Origin: Pseudoxanthomonas kalamensis DSM 18571
GTDB lineage: Bacteria; Pseudomonadota; Gammaproteobacteria; Xanthomonadales; Xanthomonadaceae
Direction: 5' to 3'
NCBI RefSeq assembly: GCF_010211745.1
Contig: NZ_PDWQ01000002.1
Span: forward strand, 124,001 to 188,000
Length of the DNA: 64,000 nucleotides
Position 1 is the first letter of the stretch. Each line of letters opens with the position of its first letter. The notes below the pieces were generated by a model. That model searched no databases. It was not told where the DNA came from and saw only the letters and a program-made list of their open reading frames with translations. The position numbers and the translations under genes were made by a program. This document shows positions 31,480 through 39,693 of the stretch, piece after piece.

Positions 31480-32727
31480 TCAAAAACGCTCCGGCGCGTA
31501 GGGCTTCGGGTCAATTGCCGGTGCTGTGCCGGTGATCAGGTCGGCCATCAGCTGACCGGTGGCCGCGCTCATGCTGACGCCGAGCATGCCGTGGCCGGCG
31601 GCGATCCACAGCCGGCGATGACGTGGCGCGCGACCCAGCAGCGGCATGTCGTCGCTGCTCATCGGCCGCCAGCCGTACCAGCGCTCTTCCACCGTTTCGC
31701 CGACCGGCTCGTGCAGGTATTCGCGCGCCGCCGTTTCCAGCGCAGCCAGCCGGGTCGGGTTCAGCGTGGTGTCGTAACCGGAGAATTCCATCGTGCTGCC
31801 CAGGCGGAAGCCGCTGTCCCAGGCGCTGACGCAGACCGAGCGATCCTTCAGCGTGATCGGATGGCTGGGCACCCGCCGCGGGCGCGAATAGGTGATCGAG
31901 TAGCCCTTGCCAGGCTGGATCGGCAGGCGCATGCCCAGCCACTGCCCGAATTGCGGCGACCACGCGCCCATCGCGACCACCGCCTCGCGGCCGCGGCGCT
32001 GACCCGATGCGGTGTGCGCCGACACCCCGGCATCGTCGGCCTGCAGCGACTGCACCGCGCAGTCTTCCTCGATGACGCCGCCGCGTTCGCGCACCAGCCG
32101 CGCCAACTCGCTGGCGTAGCGGTCCGGGCGCAGGCGCGCATCGCCGGGGAAGCGGATCGCGCCTGCCAGTCCGTCCTTCAGTGCCGGTTCGGCGCGCAGG
32201 TAGTCGGCGCCCTCGATGAAGCGGCTGTCGATGCCGAACTCGCGGATCGCCTCGCAATCGGCCATGTGCCGCTCGAAGTTCTCGCGGCTGCGGAACACGT
32301 AGTCCATGCCTTCCTGCACGAATTCGCACTGCATGCCGTAGCGGTCGATCCATTCGGCCATGCGCTGGCGCGAATCGTTCAGCAGCGCCGCCCGCCCCCA
32401 GGTGCTGGCGCGCCAGTCGCGGCGGTTGCAGCGCGAGGCGAAACTCAACAACCAACGCCATAGCGCCGGGTCCAGCCGCGGCTTGATGTACAGCGGCGCG
32501 CCGGGAGTGAACATCCAACGCAGTGCCTGGGTGATCTGCCCGGGCGCGGCCAGCGGTGGCGCGTGGCTGGGGGTGATGGTGCCGCAGTTGCCGTGCGAGG
32601 CGCCGCGGCCGGTCTTGCCGGCTTCCAGGATGCGCACGCCGCGGCCGGATTCGAGCAGGGCCAATGCCGTGGCCAGCCCGATCACGCCGCCGCCGAGGAT
32701 CAGGACATCGTCTTGGGGGGAGTTCAT
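31480..32727 (-). CDS. FAD-dependent D-amino-acid dehydrogenase/oxidase (DadA-like)
   Basis: The 415-residue protein belongs to the DAO family. It has the FAD motif DVLILGGGVIGLATALALLE at the start, HGNCGTITPSHAPPLAAPG, the mid-protein VVAMGAWSPQFGQWLG, and the closing WIAAGHGMLGVSMSAATGQL. DadA enzymes deaminate D-amino acids, mainly D-alanine, and feed electrons to the respiratory chain. No dadX racemase lies next to it, so the true substrate (D-amino acid, proline derivative or similar) is not fixed. Confidence 0.85.
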   Translation of the reverse strand: MNSPQDDVLILGGGVIGLATALALLESGRGVRILEAGKTGRGASHGNCGTITPSHAPPLAAPGQITQALRWMFTPGAPLYIKPRLDPALWRWLLSFASRCNRRDWRASTWGRAALLNDSRQRMAEWIDRYGMQCEFVQEGMDYVFRSRENFERHMADCEAIREFGIDSRFIEGADYLRAEPALKDGLAGAIRFPGDARLRPDRYASELARLVRERGGVIEEDCAVQSLQADDAGVSAHTASGQRRGREAVVAMGAWSPQFGQWLGMRLPIQPGKGYSITYSRPRRVPSHPITLKDRSVCVSAWDSGFRLGSTMEFSGYDTTLNPTRLAALETAAREYLHEPVGETVEERWYGWRPMSSDDMPLLGRAPRHRRLWIAAGHGMLGVSMSAATGQLMADLITGTAPAIDPKPYAPERF

Positions 32728-32743
32728 CGCTGCAAGTGTACGG

Positions 32744-34000
32744 TCAGGCCGCCACCGTCTGCCGCATCGGCTGCGGCTTCAGATAGGTCAGCGAGCGCCA
32801 GACCCATTCCGCCGGACCGAAACGGAAGCGCGCCAGCCAGGCGCGGCTCAACAGCACCTGCGCGCAGAACAGGGCCAGCGCGAACGGCACCTGCCAAGCG
32901 CGCGGCAACTGTTCGAAGTAGCCCAGTCCATACCCGTAAAACACCCAGGTACAGACCAGCGACTGCAGCAGGTAGTTGCTCAGGGCCATGCGCCCAGCCG
33001 GCGCCAACCAGGCCAGCAAGCGCCGACCGCGCGGCGACTGCAGGCCGCGCAGGAGCCAGGCCAGGTAGGCCAGGCACAGCAGCAAGCCCGCCAGCATGGC
33101 CAGGCTGTAGGCGAAACCGCTGCGCAGGTCGAAGCGCAGCACCGACATGTCCGGCTGCAACGCGATCGACAGTCCCATCGCCGCCAGTCCCGCCGGCAGC
33201 GCGATCCAGCGCAATGCGGCGTACAGGCGCGGGAACCGTTGCGGCTGCACGATCGCGCCCGAATGCACGAACCACGCCCCCAGCAGGAACATGCCGAACA
33301 CCTGCGGCCCGACCATGGTCAGGTTGGTCAGCGCCAGGCCCAGGTCCTGCAGGCGCTGGCGGACCGCTTCCAGCCAGCTGCCGTTGCCGAACGCCTGCCG
33401 TTGCGCCTCGATCAGCGACGCCATCATCTTCTGCTGCTCGGACATCATCTCGTTCCAGCCGCTGGCCGCCTGCGGGTCCAGCTGCATCAGCGAACCGACC
33501 GCACCGATCATCAGCATCAACGCCGACGGCGCGGCATAGGCCAGCAGCGCCAGCACCACCAGCCAGCCGCCGCGCAACGGACGGAATGCCAGCAGGAAGA
33601 ACGACAACAGCGCATACGCCACCAGGATGTCGCCGGACCAGACCAGTACCGCGTGCAGCAGGCCGATTCCCAGCAAAACCAGGCCGCGCCGCCAGTACAC
33701 CCCGGCAAAATCGCGACCGGCAGTTTCGGCCCGCTGCGACATCACCGCGAAGCCCATGCCGAACAGCAGCGAGAACAGGGTGTAGAACTTGCCCTGCACC
33801 AGCAGGTAGATCAGGCCGTCGGCCCAGCGATCGAGCCCGCCCAACGCCGGATCAATGCCACCGCCCGCCGACCAGGTCGGGCCGACAAAGCCTTCCATGT
33901 TCATCAGCAGGATACCGAGCAGGGCGAAACCCCGGACTACGTCCAGCGACTGCAAGCGCTCGCCCGGCGCCACCGGCGCCAGCGCTGCATCCACCGGCAT
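32744..34000 (-). CDS. DUF418 family membrane protein (YeiB-like)
   Basis: The 418-residue protein has about ten helices. It starts with LDVVRGFALLGILLMNMEGF, the hallmark of the acyltransferase-like DUF1624/DUF418 group, and its C-terminal DUF418 half contains LAWLAPAGRMALSNYLLQS and GPAEWVWRSLTYLK. Members are thought to be membrane acyl transferases or transporters; none is well defined. It lies 14 bp beyond the slyD stop on the same strand. Confidence 0.88.
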   Translation of the reverse strand: MPVDAALAPVAPGERLQSLDVVRGFALLGILLMNMEGFVGPTWSAGGGIDPALGGLDRWADGLIYLLVQGKFYTLFSLLFGMGFAVMSQRAETAGRDFAGVYWRRGLVLLGIGLLHAVLVWSGDILVAYALLSFFLLAFRPLRGGWLVVLALLAYAAPSALMLMIGAVGSLMQLDPQAASGWNEMMSEQQKMMASLIEAQRQAFGNGSWLEAVRQRLQDLGLALTNLTMVGPQVFGMFLLGAWFVHSGAIVQPQRFPRLYAALRWIALPAGLAAMGLSIALQPDMSVLRFDLRSGFAYSLAMLAGLLLCLAYLAWLLRGLQSPRGRRLLAWLAPAGRMALSNYLLQSLVCTWVFYGYGLGYFEQLPRAWQVPFALALFCAQVLLSRAWLARFRFGPAEWVWRSLTYLKPQPMRQTVAA

Positions 34001-34014
34001 CGGCGGAACGGTAT

Positions 34015-34494
34015 TCAGTGGTGGTGGCCGCCTTCGCCGTGCACGTGGCCGTGTTCGAGTTCTTCCGCGCTGGCCTCGCGCACCTCGACGATCTCGACGT
34101 CGAAGTGCAGGTCCTTGCCGGCCATCGGATGGTTCAGGTCCACGTCGACCACGCTCATGCCGACCTTGGCGATGGTCACCGCGCGCGGGCCGAAGTTGGT
34201 CTGCAGCACCACCTGCTCGCCCGGTACCAGGCGCTGGTTGCCGAAGTGCTTCTTCGGCACCCGCTGGGTCATGCCTTCGCGACGCTCGCCGTAGGCCTCG
34301 GCCGCACCGACGTCGGCGCCGAAGCTGTCGCCGGCCTCGTGCTCCATCATCGCGGTCTCCAGCCCCGGGATGATGTTGCCGTGACCGATCAGGATCGCCA
34401 GCGGCTCGCGGTCCTTCGAGGTTTCGATCGGCGCCTGGCCGACTTCGGACACGGTGTAATGGAAACGGACGACGCTGTCTTTTGCGATCTTCAT
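34015..34494 (-). CDS. slyD: FKBP-type peptidyl-prolyl isomerase SlyD
   Basis: The 159-residue protein has the SlyD order: an FKBP core (VVRFHYTVSEVG, LAILIGHGNIIPGLE), the insert-in-flap chaperone domain (about residues 70-125) and VDVDLNHPMAGKDLHFDVEI. It ends in a short His-rich tail (HGHVHGEGGHHH) that can bind Ni2+ or other metals. SlyD is a chaperone/prolyl isomerase that also supplies nickel to hydrogenases in E. coli. It diverges from the NlpC/P60 gene at 34576. Confidence 0.95.
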   Translation of the reverse strand: MKIAKDSVVRFHYTVSEVGQAPIETSKDREPLAILIGHGNIIPGLETAMMEHEAGDSFGADVGAAEAYGERREGMTQRVPKKHFGNQRLVPGEQVVLQTNFGPRAVTIAKVGMSVVDVDLNHPMAGKDLHFDVEIVEVREASAEELEHGHVHGEGGHHH

Positions 34495-34575
34495 TCTGGA
34501 CTCGGTGGCTTCGTGCAGGCCGACGCCAATGGGCGGCGGCTTGTCGATCGGGAGGGATGCGCCCAAGATGGACGC

Positions 34576-35136
34576 ATGAGGGCCACGCATTATCCCGGCT
34601 TGCCCGGACGCATTCCAGCCGCCCTGCGGCACGCTCCGCGCATTGCCATCCTGCTGTTCGGCACCCTGCTGGTGCTCGCCGGCTGCGGCAGCGACAAGCC
34701 GGTGGTCAGATCGCCGCCGCCCGGCAGCGCTTGGCCGGTGGTGTCGGCGAAGGACCCGGCGGCCGCCAATTCGGTGCTGATGCGCGCCCTGGGACTGGTC
34801 GGCACGCCGTATCGCTGGGGCGGCAACACACCCGAATCCGGCTTCGATTGCAGCGGTCTGGTCACCTATGTCTACCGCGACATGCTCGACCTGCGCCTGC
34901 CGCGCACCTCGCGCGACCTGGCCCAGGTGCAGGGGCCGAAGATTTCGCCCGGCAAGCTGGCGCCGGCCGACCTGGTGTTCTTCGGCAGCCGCGGCAATGT
35001 CACCCATGTCGGCATCTATGTCGGCGAAGGCCGCTTCGTCCATGCGCCCAGCAGCGGCGGCACGGTCCGTCTGGACCATCTGGACGGCGCCTATTGGCGC
35101 GACCACTACAGCGGGGCCAGGCGGGTCCTGCACTGA
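34576..35136 (+). CDS. NlpC/P60 (C40) peptidoglycan endopeptidase, lipoprotein
   Basis: The 186-residue precursor has a lipobox (LLVLAGC) after a hydrophobic segment and then a C40 domain. That domain has GTPYRWGGNTPESGFDCSGL with the catalytic Cys, LPRTSRDLAQVQ, LVFFGSRGNVTHVGIYVGEG with the catalytic His, and FVHAPSSGG. It should cleave D-Glu-mDAP bonds in wall peptides, as Spr/MepS does. A second C40 gene follows 121 bp later. Confidence 0.92.
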   Translation: MRATHYPGLPGRIPAALRHAPRIAILLFGTLLVLAGCGSDKPVVRSPPPGSAWPVVSAKDPAAANSVLMRALGLVGTPYRWGGNTPESGFDCSGLVTYVYRDMLDLRLPRTSRDLAQVQGPKISPGKLAPADLVFFGSRGNVTHVGIYVGEGRFVHAPSSGGTVRLDHLDGAYWRDHYSGARRVLH

Positions 35137-35257
35137 TCGTCATGTCCGGATATGCGATACGAATCACGGGCATACATTCCTTATTTAACTTATTTTTAAC
35201 TTTTATCTGGCCGCCAAACGGCATGATTTCCGTCCAGCCCGTCTTCCCTGACCCTTC

Positions 35258-36184
35258 GTGCCGACCGACGACCTGACCCCACCAGGCCAGCCAGCCGCCC
35301 GACGTTTCCTGATCGCCTCCGGGCTGCTGCTTGCCATGGTCAGCGCGAACGGCATGGCCCAGAGCCTGCCGGCCACGGAAGAAGCCGAGGCGAGCGCCGA
35401 TGCCCTGCTGCCGGTCGAGACCACTTCGGCAGAACAGACCGACCCCGGAACTCCTGTCGCCGATGCGCCGACAACTGATACCGATGCCGGTGAAGCGGTC
35501 GCCGTCGTCGAAGCACCGCCTGTCAAGCCCGTTGCCGTTGCTGCGACCGAACATGCTCCGGCAGCAGCAACACCGGCACCTGCGGCCGCCAAACCGGCCA
35601 GCGACGGATTCCTGGCCAAAGCCAACGACGCTGCCAACGCTACCCTGACCCTGCTGTTGCCGCGGCTGGCAGCCAATGATGCGCTGCCGCTGCTGGACCG
35701 CTCGGCGATGCTGGCCAACGACCTGAACCGGTTGCTGGCCGATCACAGCCTGGACAAGATCAAGCAGATCGGCACGCTCGACGAGGCCGGGGTCGACGGC
35801 AAGGTGCAGACCCTGCTGAAGCGTGCGCTGACCCTGCTCGGCACGCCGTACCGCTGGGGCGGCACCTCGCCGGATACCGGCTTCGACTGCAGCGGCCTGG
35901 TCGGCTACGTGTTCCGCACCGCGCTCGGCATCGAGCTGCCGCGCGTGTCCCGCGACATGGCCGCCAAGCAGGATGCGCAGCTGATCCGCGACATCGGCGA
36001 ACTGGAGCAGGGCGATCTGGTGTTCTTCAGCCGCCGCGGCAAGCGCGTCGATCATGTCGGCATCTATCTGGGCGAAGGCCGCTTCGTGCACGCCCCGCGT
36101 ACCGGCAAGGACGTGATGGTTTCGCAGCTGGACAGCGGCTACTGGAGCAAGCACTTCATGCAGGCGCGCCGGGTCGCGCTGTAG
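35258..36184 (+). CDS. NlpC/P60 (C40) peptidoglycan endopeptidase with long Ala/Pro-rich linker
   Basis: The 308-residue precursor has a signal peptide (FLIASGLLLAMVSANGMA), about 90 residues rich in Ala, Pro, Thr and Glu, a helical spacer (LDRSAMLANDLNRLLADHSL) and a C-terminal C40 domain. The domain has GTPYRWGGTSPDTGFDCSGL, LPRVSRDMAAKQ and VDHVGIYLGEGRFVHAP. It is a paralogue of the 34576 gene with a different N-terminus. A GTG start is inferred. The 121 bp before it are AT-rich (TTATTTAACTTATTTTTAAC) and probably hold its promoter. Confidence 0.9.
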   Translation: MPTDDLTPPGQPAARRFLIASGLLLAMVSANGMAQSLPATEEAEASADALLPVETTSAEQTDPGTPVADAPTTDTDAGEAVAVVEAPPVKPVAVAATEHAPAAATPAPAAAKPASDGFLAKANDAANATLTLLLPRLAANDALPLLDRSAMLANDLNRLLADHSLDKIKQIGTLDEAGVDGKVQTLLKRALTLLGTPYRWGGTSPDTGFDCSGLVGYVFRTALGIELPRVSRDMAAKQDAQLIRDIGELEQGDLVFFSRRGKRVDHVGIYLGEGRFVHAPRTGKDVMVSQLDSGYWSKHFMQARRVAL

Positions 36185-36219
36185 CCGCACCGGCTCCGCT
36201 TCGGCAGCACACCGAGATC

Positions 36220-36241
36220 GACCGCCGCACGGCGGTCTTTT
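36220..36241 (+). terminator. Rho-independent terminator of the second C40 gene
   Basis: GACCGCCG (36220-36227) and CGGCGGTC (36230-36237) form a perfect stem followed at once by TTTT. It is 36 bp past the stop codon and 118 bp before the alkaline phosphatase start. Confidence 0.85.
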
Positions 36242-36359
36242 CATGCCTGCATCGGTCACCGCCACCCGGCGGCAATCGCCCGCTGCGCCCTGCTGTCACT
36301 GGGCGGACATGGATCGGCGCATAATGCTCTTTCCCCCTTCCGCTTCCCCCCTGATCGCG

Positions 36360-38051
36360 ATGCTCCGTTCTTCGTTCAGCCTTGCCACCGCCGCCCTGTT
36401 GCTGGGCGCCTGCAGCACCACGCCCTCGCAACCCGGATCCGGCAATCCGGCCACCGTCGTCGATGTCCCCGCCGTCAGCCACCCGGATGGCGAAACCCCT
36501 GCCTGGTGGTACCGCAGTGGCGCGGCGCAGGCCGCGGCCAACGGCGCGATGCAGGGCAAGGCGAAGAACGTGATCCTGTTCCTCGGCGACGGCATGAGCC
36601 TGACCACGGTCGCCGCCGCACGTATCCTCGACGGCCAGCGCAAGGGGCGGCCGGGCGAGGAGAACCGGCTGTCGTGGGAAACCTTCCCGGCCACCGCGCT
36701 CAGCAAGACCTACAACACCAATTCGCAGACCCCCGATTCGGCCGGCACCATGACTGCCATCACCACCGGGGTGAAGACCCACATGGGCGCCATCGGCGTC
36801 TCCGCCGGCAGCCGCCTGGATTGCGCCGACAGCCTGGGCAAGCAATTGCTGAGCTGGCTGGAGCTGGCCGACAGCGCCGGCCTGGCCACCGGTGTGGTCA
36901 GCACCGCGCGCCTGACCCACGCCACCCCGGCGGCGACCTATGCGCATTCGCCGGAGCGCAACTGGGAGGCCGATGTCGACCTGCCGCCGGAAGCGGTCGA
37001 ACAGGGCTGCCGCGACATCGCCCAGCAGTTGATGACACCGCACTTCGGCAAGGGTCCGACCGTGGCCCTTGGCGGCGGACGCGGCGAGTTCATGACCGTC
37101 GCCGAAAACGATCCCGAGTACGGCGACAAGGTCGGCCTGCGCCTGGACGGCCGCGACCTGGTCGCCGAATGGCGGCAGACGCACCCGGATGGCACCTATG
37201 TCTGGAACCGCCAGCAGTTCGAGGCCGCAAAGGACGCACCGGCGCTGCTGGGCCTGTTCGAATACGACCACATGCAGTACGAACACGACCGCCCGCAGGA
37301 CATCGGCGGCGAACCGAGCCTGGCCGAGATGACCCGCGCGTCGATCCGCACCCTGTCGCGGAACGCCAATGGTTACGTGCTGATGGTCGAAGGCGCGCGC
37401 ATCGACCATGCCAACCACGCCGGCAACGCCTTCCGCGCGCTGACCGACACCATTGCCCTGTCCGAAGCGGTACAGGCCGCGGCCGACGCCACCTCGGCCG
37501 AAGACACGCTGATCATCGTCACCGCCGACCACTCGCATACGCTGGGCTTCGTCGGCTATCCGCAACGCGGCAACCCGATTCTGGGCAAGGTGCGCGGCGC
37601 CAGCGGCGAAGGCGCCAATACCGGCGACTACGCCCGCGACGGCATGGGCCTGCCCTACACCACCCTGAACTACATGAACGGCCCCGGTTATGCCGGTGCC
37701 AGCAACCGCCAGCCGGAAGGCCCGAAGCACTTCTACCACACGCCTGCCGAGTTCTCTCCCGCCAGCGGCCGGCCCGACCTGACCGACGTCGATACCGAAA
37801 ATCCGGACTACCTGCAGGAAGCGCTGTTCCCCGCCAAGTCCGAGACCCACGGCGGCGACGATGTCGGCATCTGGGCTCGCGGCCCCGGCAGCCAGGCCGT
37901 GCGCGGCACGGTCGAGGAAAACGCCATCTACCACTTCATCGTCCAGGCCACGCCGAAACTGCGTGAACGCCTGTGCGCGGCCGGCACCTGCAACCGCGAC
38001 GGCGTACCGGTGGAATTGCCGAAGCCGCAGGATTTCCAGCAGGCTCCCTGA
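36360..38051 (+). CDS. Alkaline phosphatase (PhoA family) lipoprotein
   Basis: The 563-residue precursor has a lipobox (ATAALLLGAC). The catalytic core shows the metal-site Asp in VILFLGDGMSLTTV, the serine nucleophile in TPDSAGTMTA, TARLTHATPAATYAHS, the metal ligands of MVEGARIDHANHAGN and IIVTADHSHTL, and a late His in ETHGGDDVGIWARG. It would release phosphate from monoesters in the periplasm. ATG 36360 is chosen because it directly begins the lipoprotein signal; the frame is open to 36243. No clear Pho box is visible. Confidence 0.92.
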   Translation: MLRSSFSLATAALLLGACSTTPSQPGSGNPATVVDVPAVSHPDGETPAWWYRSGAAQAAANGAMQGKAKNVILFLGDGMSLTTVAAARILDGQRKGRPGEENRLSWETFPATALSKTYNTNSQTPDSAGTMTAITTGVKTHMGAIGVSAGSRLDCADSLGKQLLSWLELADSAGLATGVVSTARLTHATPAATYAHSPERNWEADVDLPPEAVEQGCRDIAQQLMTPHFGKGPTVALGGGRGEFMTVAENDPEYGDKVGLRLDGRDLVAEWRQTHPDGTYVWNRQQFEAAKDAPALLGLFEYDHMQYEHDRPQDIGGEPSLAEMTRASIRTLSRNANGYVLMVEGARIDHANHAGNAFRALTDTIALSEAVQAAADATSAEDTLIIVTADHSHTLGFVGYPQRGNPILGKVRGASGEGANTGDYARDGMGLPYTTLNYMNGPGYAGASNRQPEGPKHFYHTPAEFSPASGRPDLTDVDTENPDYLQEALFPAKSETHGGDDVGIWARGPGSQAVRGTVEENAIYHFIVQATPKLRERLCAAGTCNRDGVPVELPKPQDFQQAP

Positions 38052-38077
38052 CCCGACCACAGCACAAGGAGGTTCAC

Positions 38078-38452
38078 ATGCTCGCCTACGTCACCCTCGG
38101 CACCCGCGACCTGGCCCGCGCGGCCGCGTTCTACGACCAGGTCCTCGCCGTCATCGGCGGCAAGCGGATGATGGAAGAGCCGGATTACTTCATCGCCTGG
38201 GCCAACAGCGAACACGGCGCCGGTCTCGGCATCACCTACCCCTTCGACAAGCAGCCGGCCAGCGTCGGCAACGGCACCATGGCCGCCCTGCAAGCCGAAA
38301 GCCGCGAGCTGGTGGATCAGTTGCACGCCAAGGCACTCGAACTCGGCGGCAGCGACGAAGGCGCGCCCGGGCAACGCTACCCCGGCTTCTACGCCGCCTA
38401 CTTCCGCGACCTGGACGGCAACAAGCTCAACGTCTGCTACATGGGCGAATGA
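38078..38452 (+). CDS. VOC (glyoxalase/bleomycin-resistance fold) protein
   Basis: The 124-residue protein has the paired beta-alpha-beta-beta-beta units of VOC proteins: YVTLGTRDLARAAAFYDQVL at the start and FYAAYFRDLDGNKLNVCYMG at the end, where the acidic residue usually binds metal. A near-perfect AAGGAGG lies six bases before the ATG. The frame follows the alkaline phosphatase by 26 bp. The substrate is unknown. Confidence 0.85.
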   Translation: MLAYVTLGTRDLARAAAFYDQVLAVIGGKRMMEEPDYFIAWANSEHGAGLGITYPFDKQPASVGNGTMAALQAESRELVDQLHAKALELGGSDEGAPGQRYPGFYAAYFRDLDGNKLNVCYMGE

Positions 38453-38491
38453 GCGCGGCGCGCACGGCTGCGTCGGTTGGCCGAGCTGGAT

Positions 38492-38944
38492 TCAGAACGG
38501 CTTGGCCACCACCAGATACACCACACCGAGCAACAGCAGCAGCGGCACTTCGTTGAACCAGCGCAGTGCCTTCGACGAAGGCAGCGTCTTGCCCTTGGCT
38601 TGCCCCTTCAGCCAGCGTCCGCCGACGACGTAGTGGATGAGGATCAGCGCGACCAGCGCCAGCTTGGCGTGCATCCAGCCCGAACCTGCCACCACCATGG
38701 TCGGAAACGTCGGCCACAGCCGGTAGCCCAGCCACAGCAGCAGGCCCAGCACGAAGGCCAGGCCGAACATGATGTGGCCGAAGCTGTACAGCCGCCGCCC
38801 CATCAGCGCCAGTCGCGACTGCACGTCCGCTTGTCCTTGCGTTTCGGCCAGGTTGACCAGGATCCGCGGCAGGTAGAACACCGCCGCCATCCACGCGATG
38901 ACGAAGATCACGTGCAAGGTCTTGACCCACAGATAGGCGTGCAT
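38492..38944 (-). CDS. HemJ/CopD-family membrane protein
   Basis: The 150-residue protein has four helices and the HemJ pattern: VKTLHVIFVIAWMAAVFYLP at the N-terminus and WMHAKLALVALILIHYVVGG later, with conserved histidines that bind heme. HemJ oxidises protoporphyrinogen IX; CopD-like proteins of the same fold are linked to copper. ATG 38944 is chosen over 39028 because it begins just before helix 1. It is divergent from the methyltransferase at 39031. Confidence 0.75.
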   Translation of the reverse strand: MHAYLWVKTLHVIFVIAWMAAVFYLPRILVNLAETQGQADVQSRLALMGRRLYSFGHIMFGLAFVLGLLLWLGYRLWPTFPTMVVAGSGWMHAKLALVALILIHYVVGGRWLKGQAKGKTLPSSKALRWFNEVPLLLLLGVVYLVVAKPF

Positions 38945-39030
38945 GCGCTGGACTCCCGCGGCCGTGCCGCGCGTGCTGGACGAAGGCGGGTATTGTAGAC
39001 GCCCTTCGCAGCACCTCAGGATCCGCACGC

Positions 39031-39630
39031 ATGAGCAAGCAGTACGACCGCGCCTACTTCGACAAGTGGTATCGCCGCGAAGGCATCGGCGGCCGCCAGC
39101 GGCTGGCGCGCAAGGTCGCGATGGCGGTGGCGGTGGCCGAATACCATCTGGAGCGGCCGATCCGCAGCGTGCTGGACATCGGCTGCGGCGAAGGCGCCTG
39201 GCGCGCGCCGCTGCTCAAGCTCCGGCCCAACTGCAGTTACCTGGGTTTCGACAGCAGCGAATACGCGATCGGCCGCTACGGTCGCCGGCGCAACCTGCAT
39301 CCGGCGCGTTTTGCCGACTTCGCCGAATTGCGCCCCTGTGCGCCGGTCGACCTGCTGGTCTGCAGCGACGTCCTGCATTACCTGCCGGCACGCGAGATCG
39401 CTCGCGGCCTGCCCGGTCTGGCCGAACTGTGCGCCGGCGTGGCTTTTCTGGAATGTTTTGCACGCGAGGACGAGACGCTCGGCGACGATGTCGGCTACAT
39501 CGCCCGCCCCGCCCGCTGGTACCGTCGGCATTTCGCCGAAGCCGGCTTCCAGCAGGCCGGATCGCACTGCTGGCTGTCGCCGACGCTGGCTGAACAGGCA
39601 GCTGCGCTGGAGCTGGCCCCCTGTTCATGA
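39031..39630 (+). CDS. Class I SAM-dependent methyltransferase
   Basis: The 199-residue protein has the SAM loop VLDIGCGEGAWRAPLL, an acidic strand end in YLGFDSSEYAIGRYG, and the motif DLLVCSDVLHYLPAREI, as in the UbiG/BioC group of small-molecule methyltransferases. The N-terminus (YDRAYFDKWYRREG) resembles methyltransferases of this type in other xanthomonads. The acceptor is unknown. It lies 63 bp before phaZ on the same strand. Confidence 0.85.
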   Translation: MSKQYDRAYFDKWYRREGIGGRQRLARKVAMAVAVAEYHLERPIRSVLDIGCGEGAWRAPLLKLRPNCSYLGFDSSEYAIGRYGRRRNLHPARFADFAELRPCAPVDLLVCSDVLHYLPAREIARGLPGLAELCAGVAFLECFAREDETLGDDVGYIARPARWYRRHFAEAGFQQAGSHCWLSPTLAEQAAALELAPCS

Positions 39631-39693
39631 TGCGACGTGCCTCCGTCACCGAATTGAGGTATGCTGCATCGCAGCAAAAAGGAGTTGAACCGC

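Noticed and set aside
32563..35136. An 857-codon open frame over DUF418 and slyD
   Set aside because: It is Arg/Pro/Ala-rich antisense translation of known genes; only its last 186 codons (from 34576) are the real NlpC/P60 protein.
36243..36360. A Pho box before the alkaline phosphatase
   Set aside because: Only a partial CTGTCAC-type match is visible and there is no second repeat at the right spacing.
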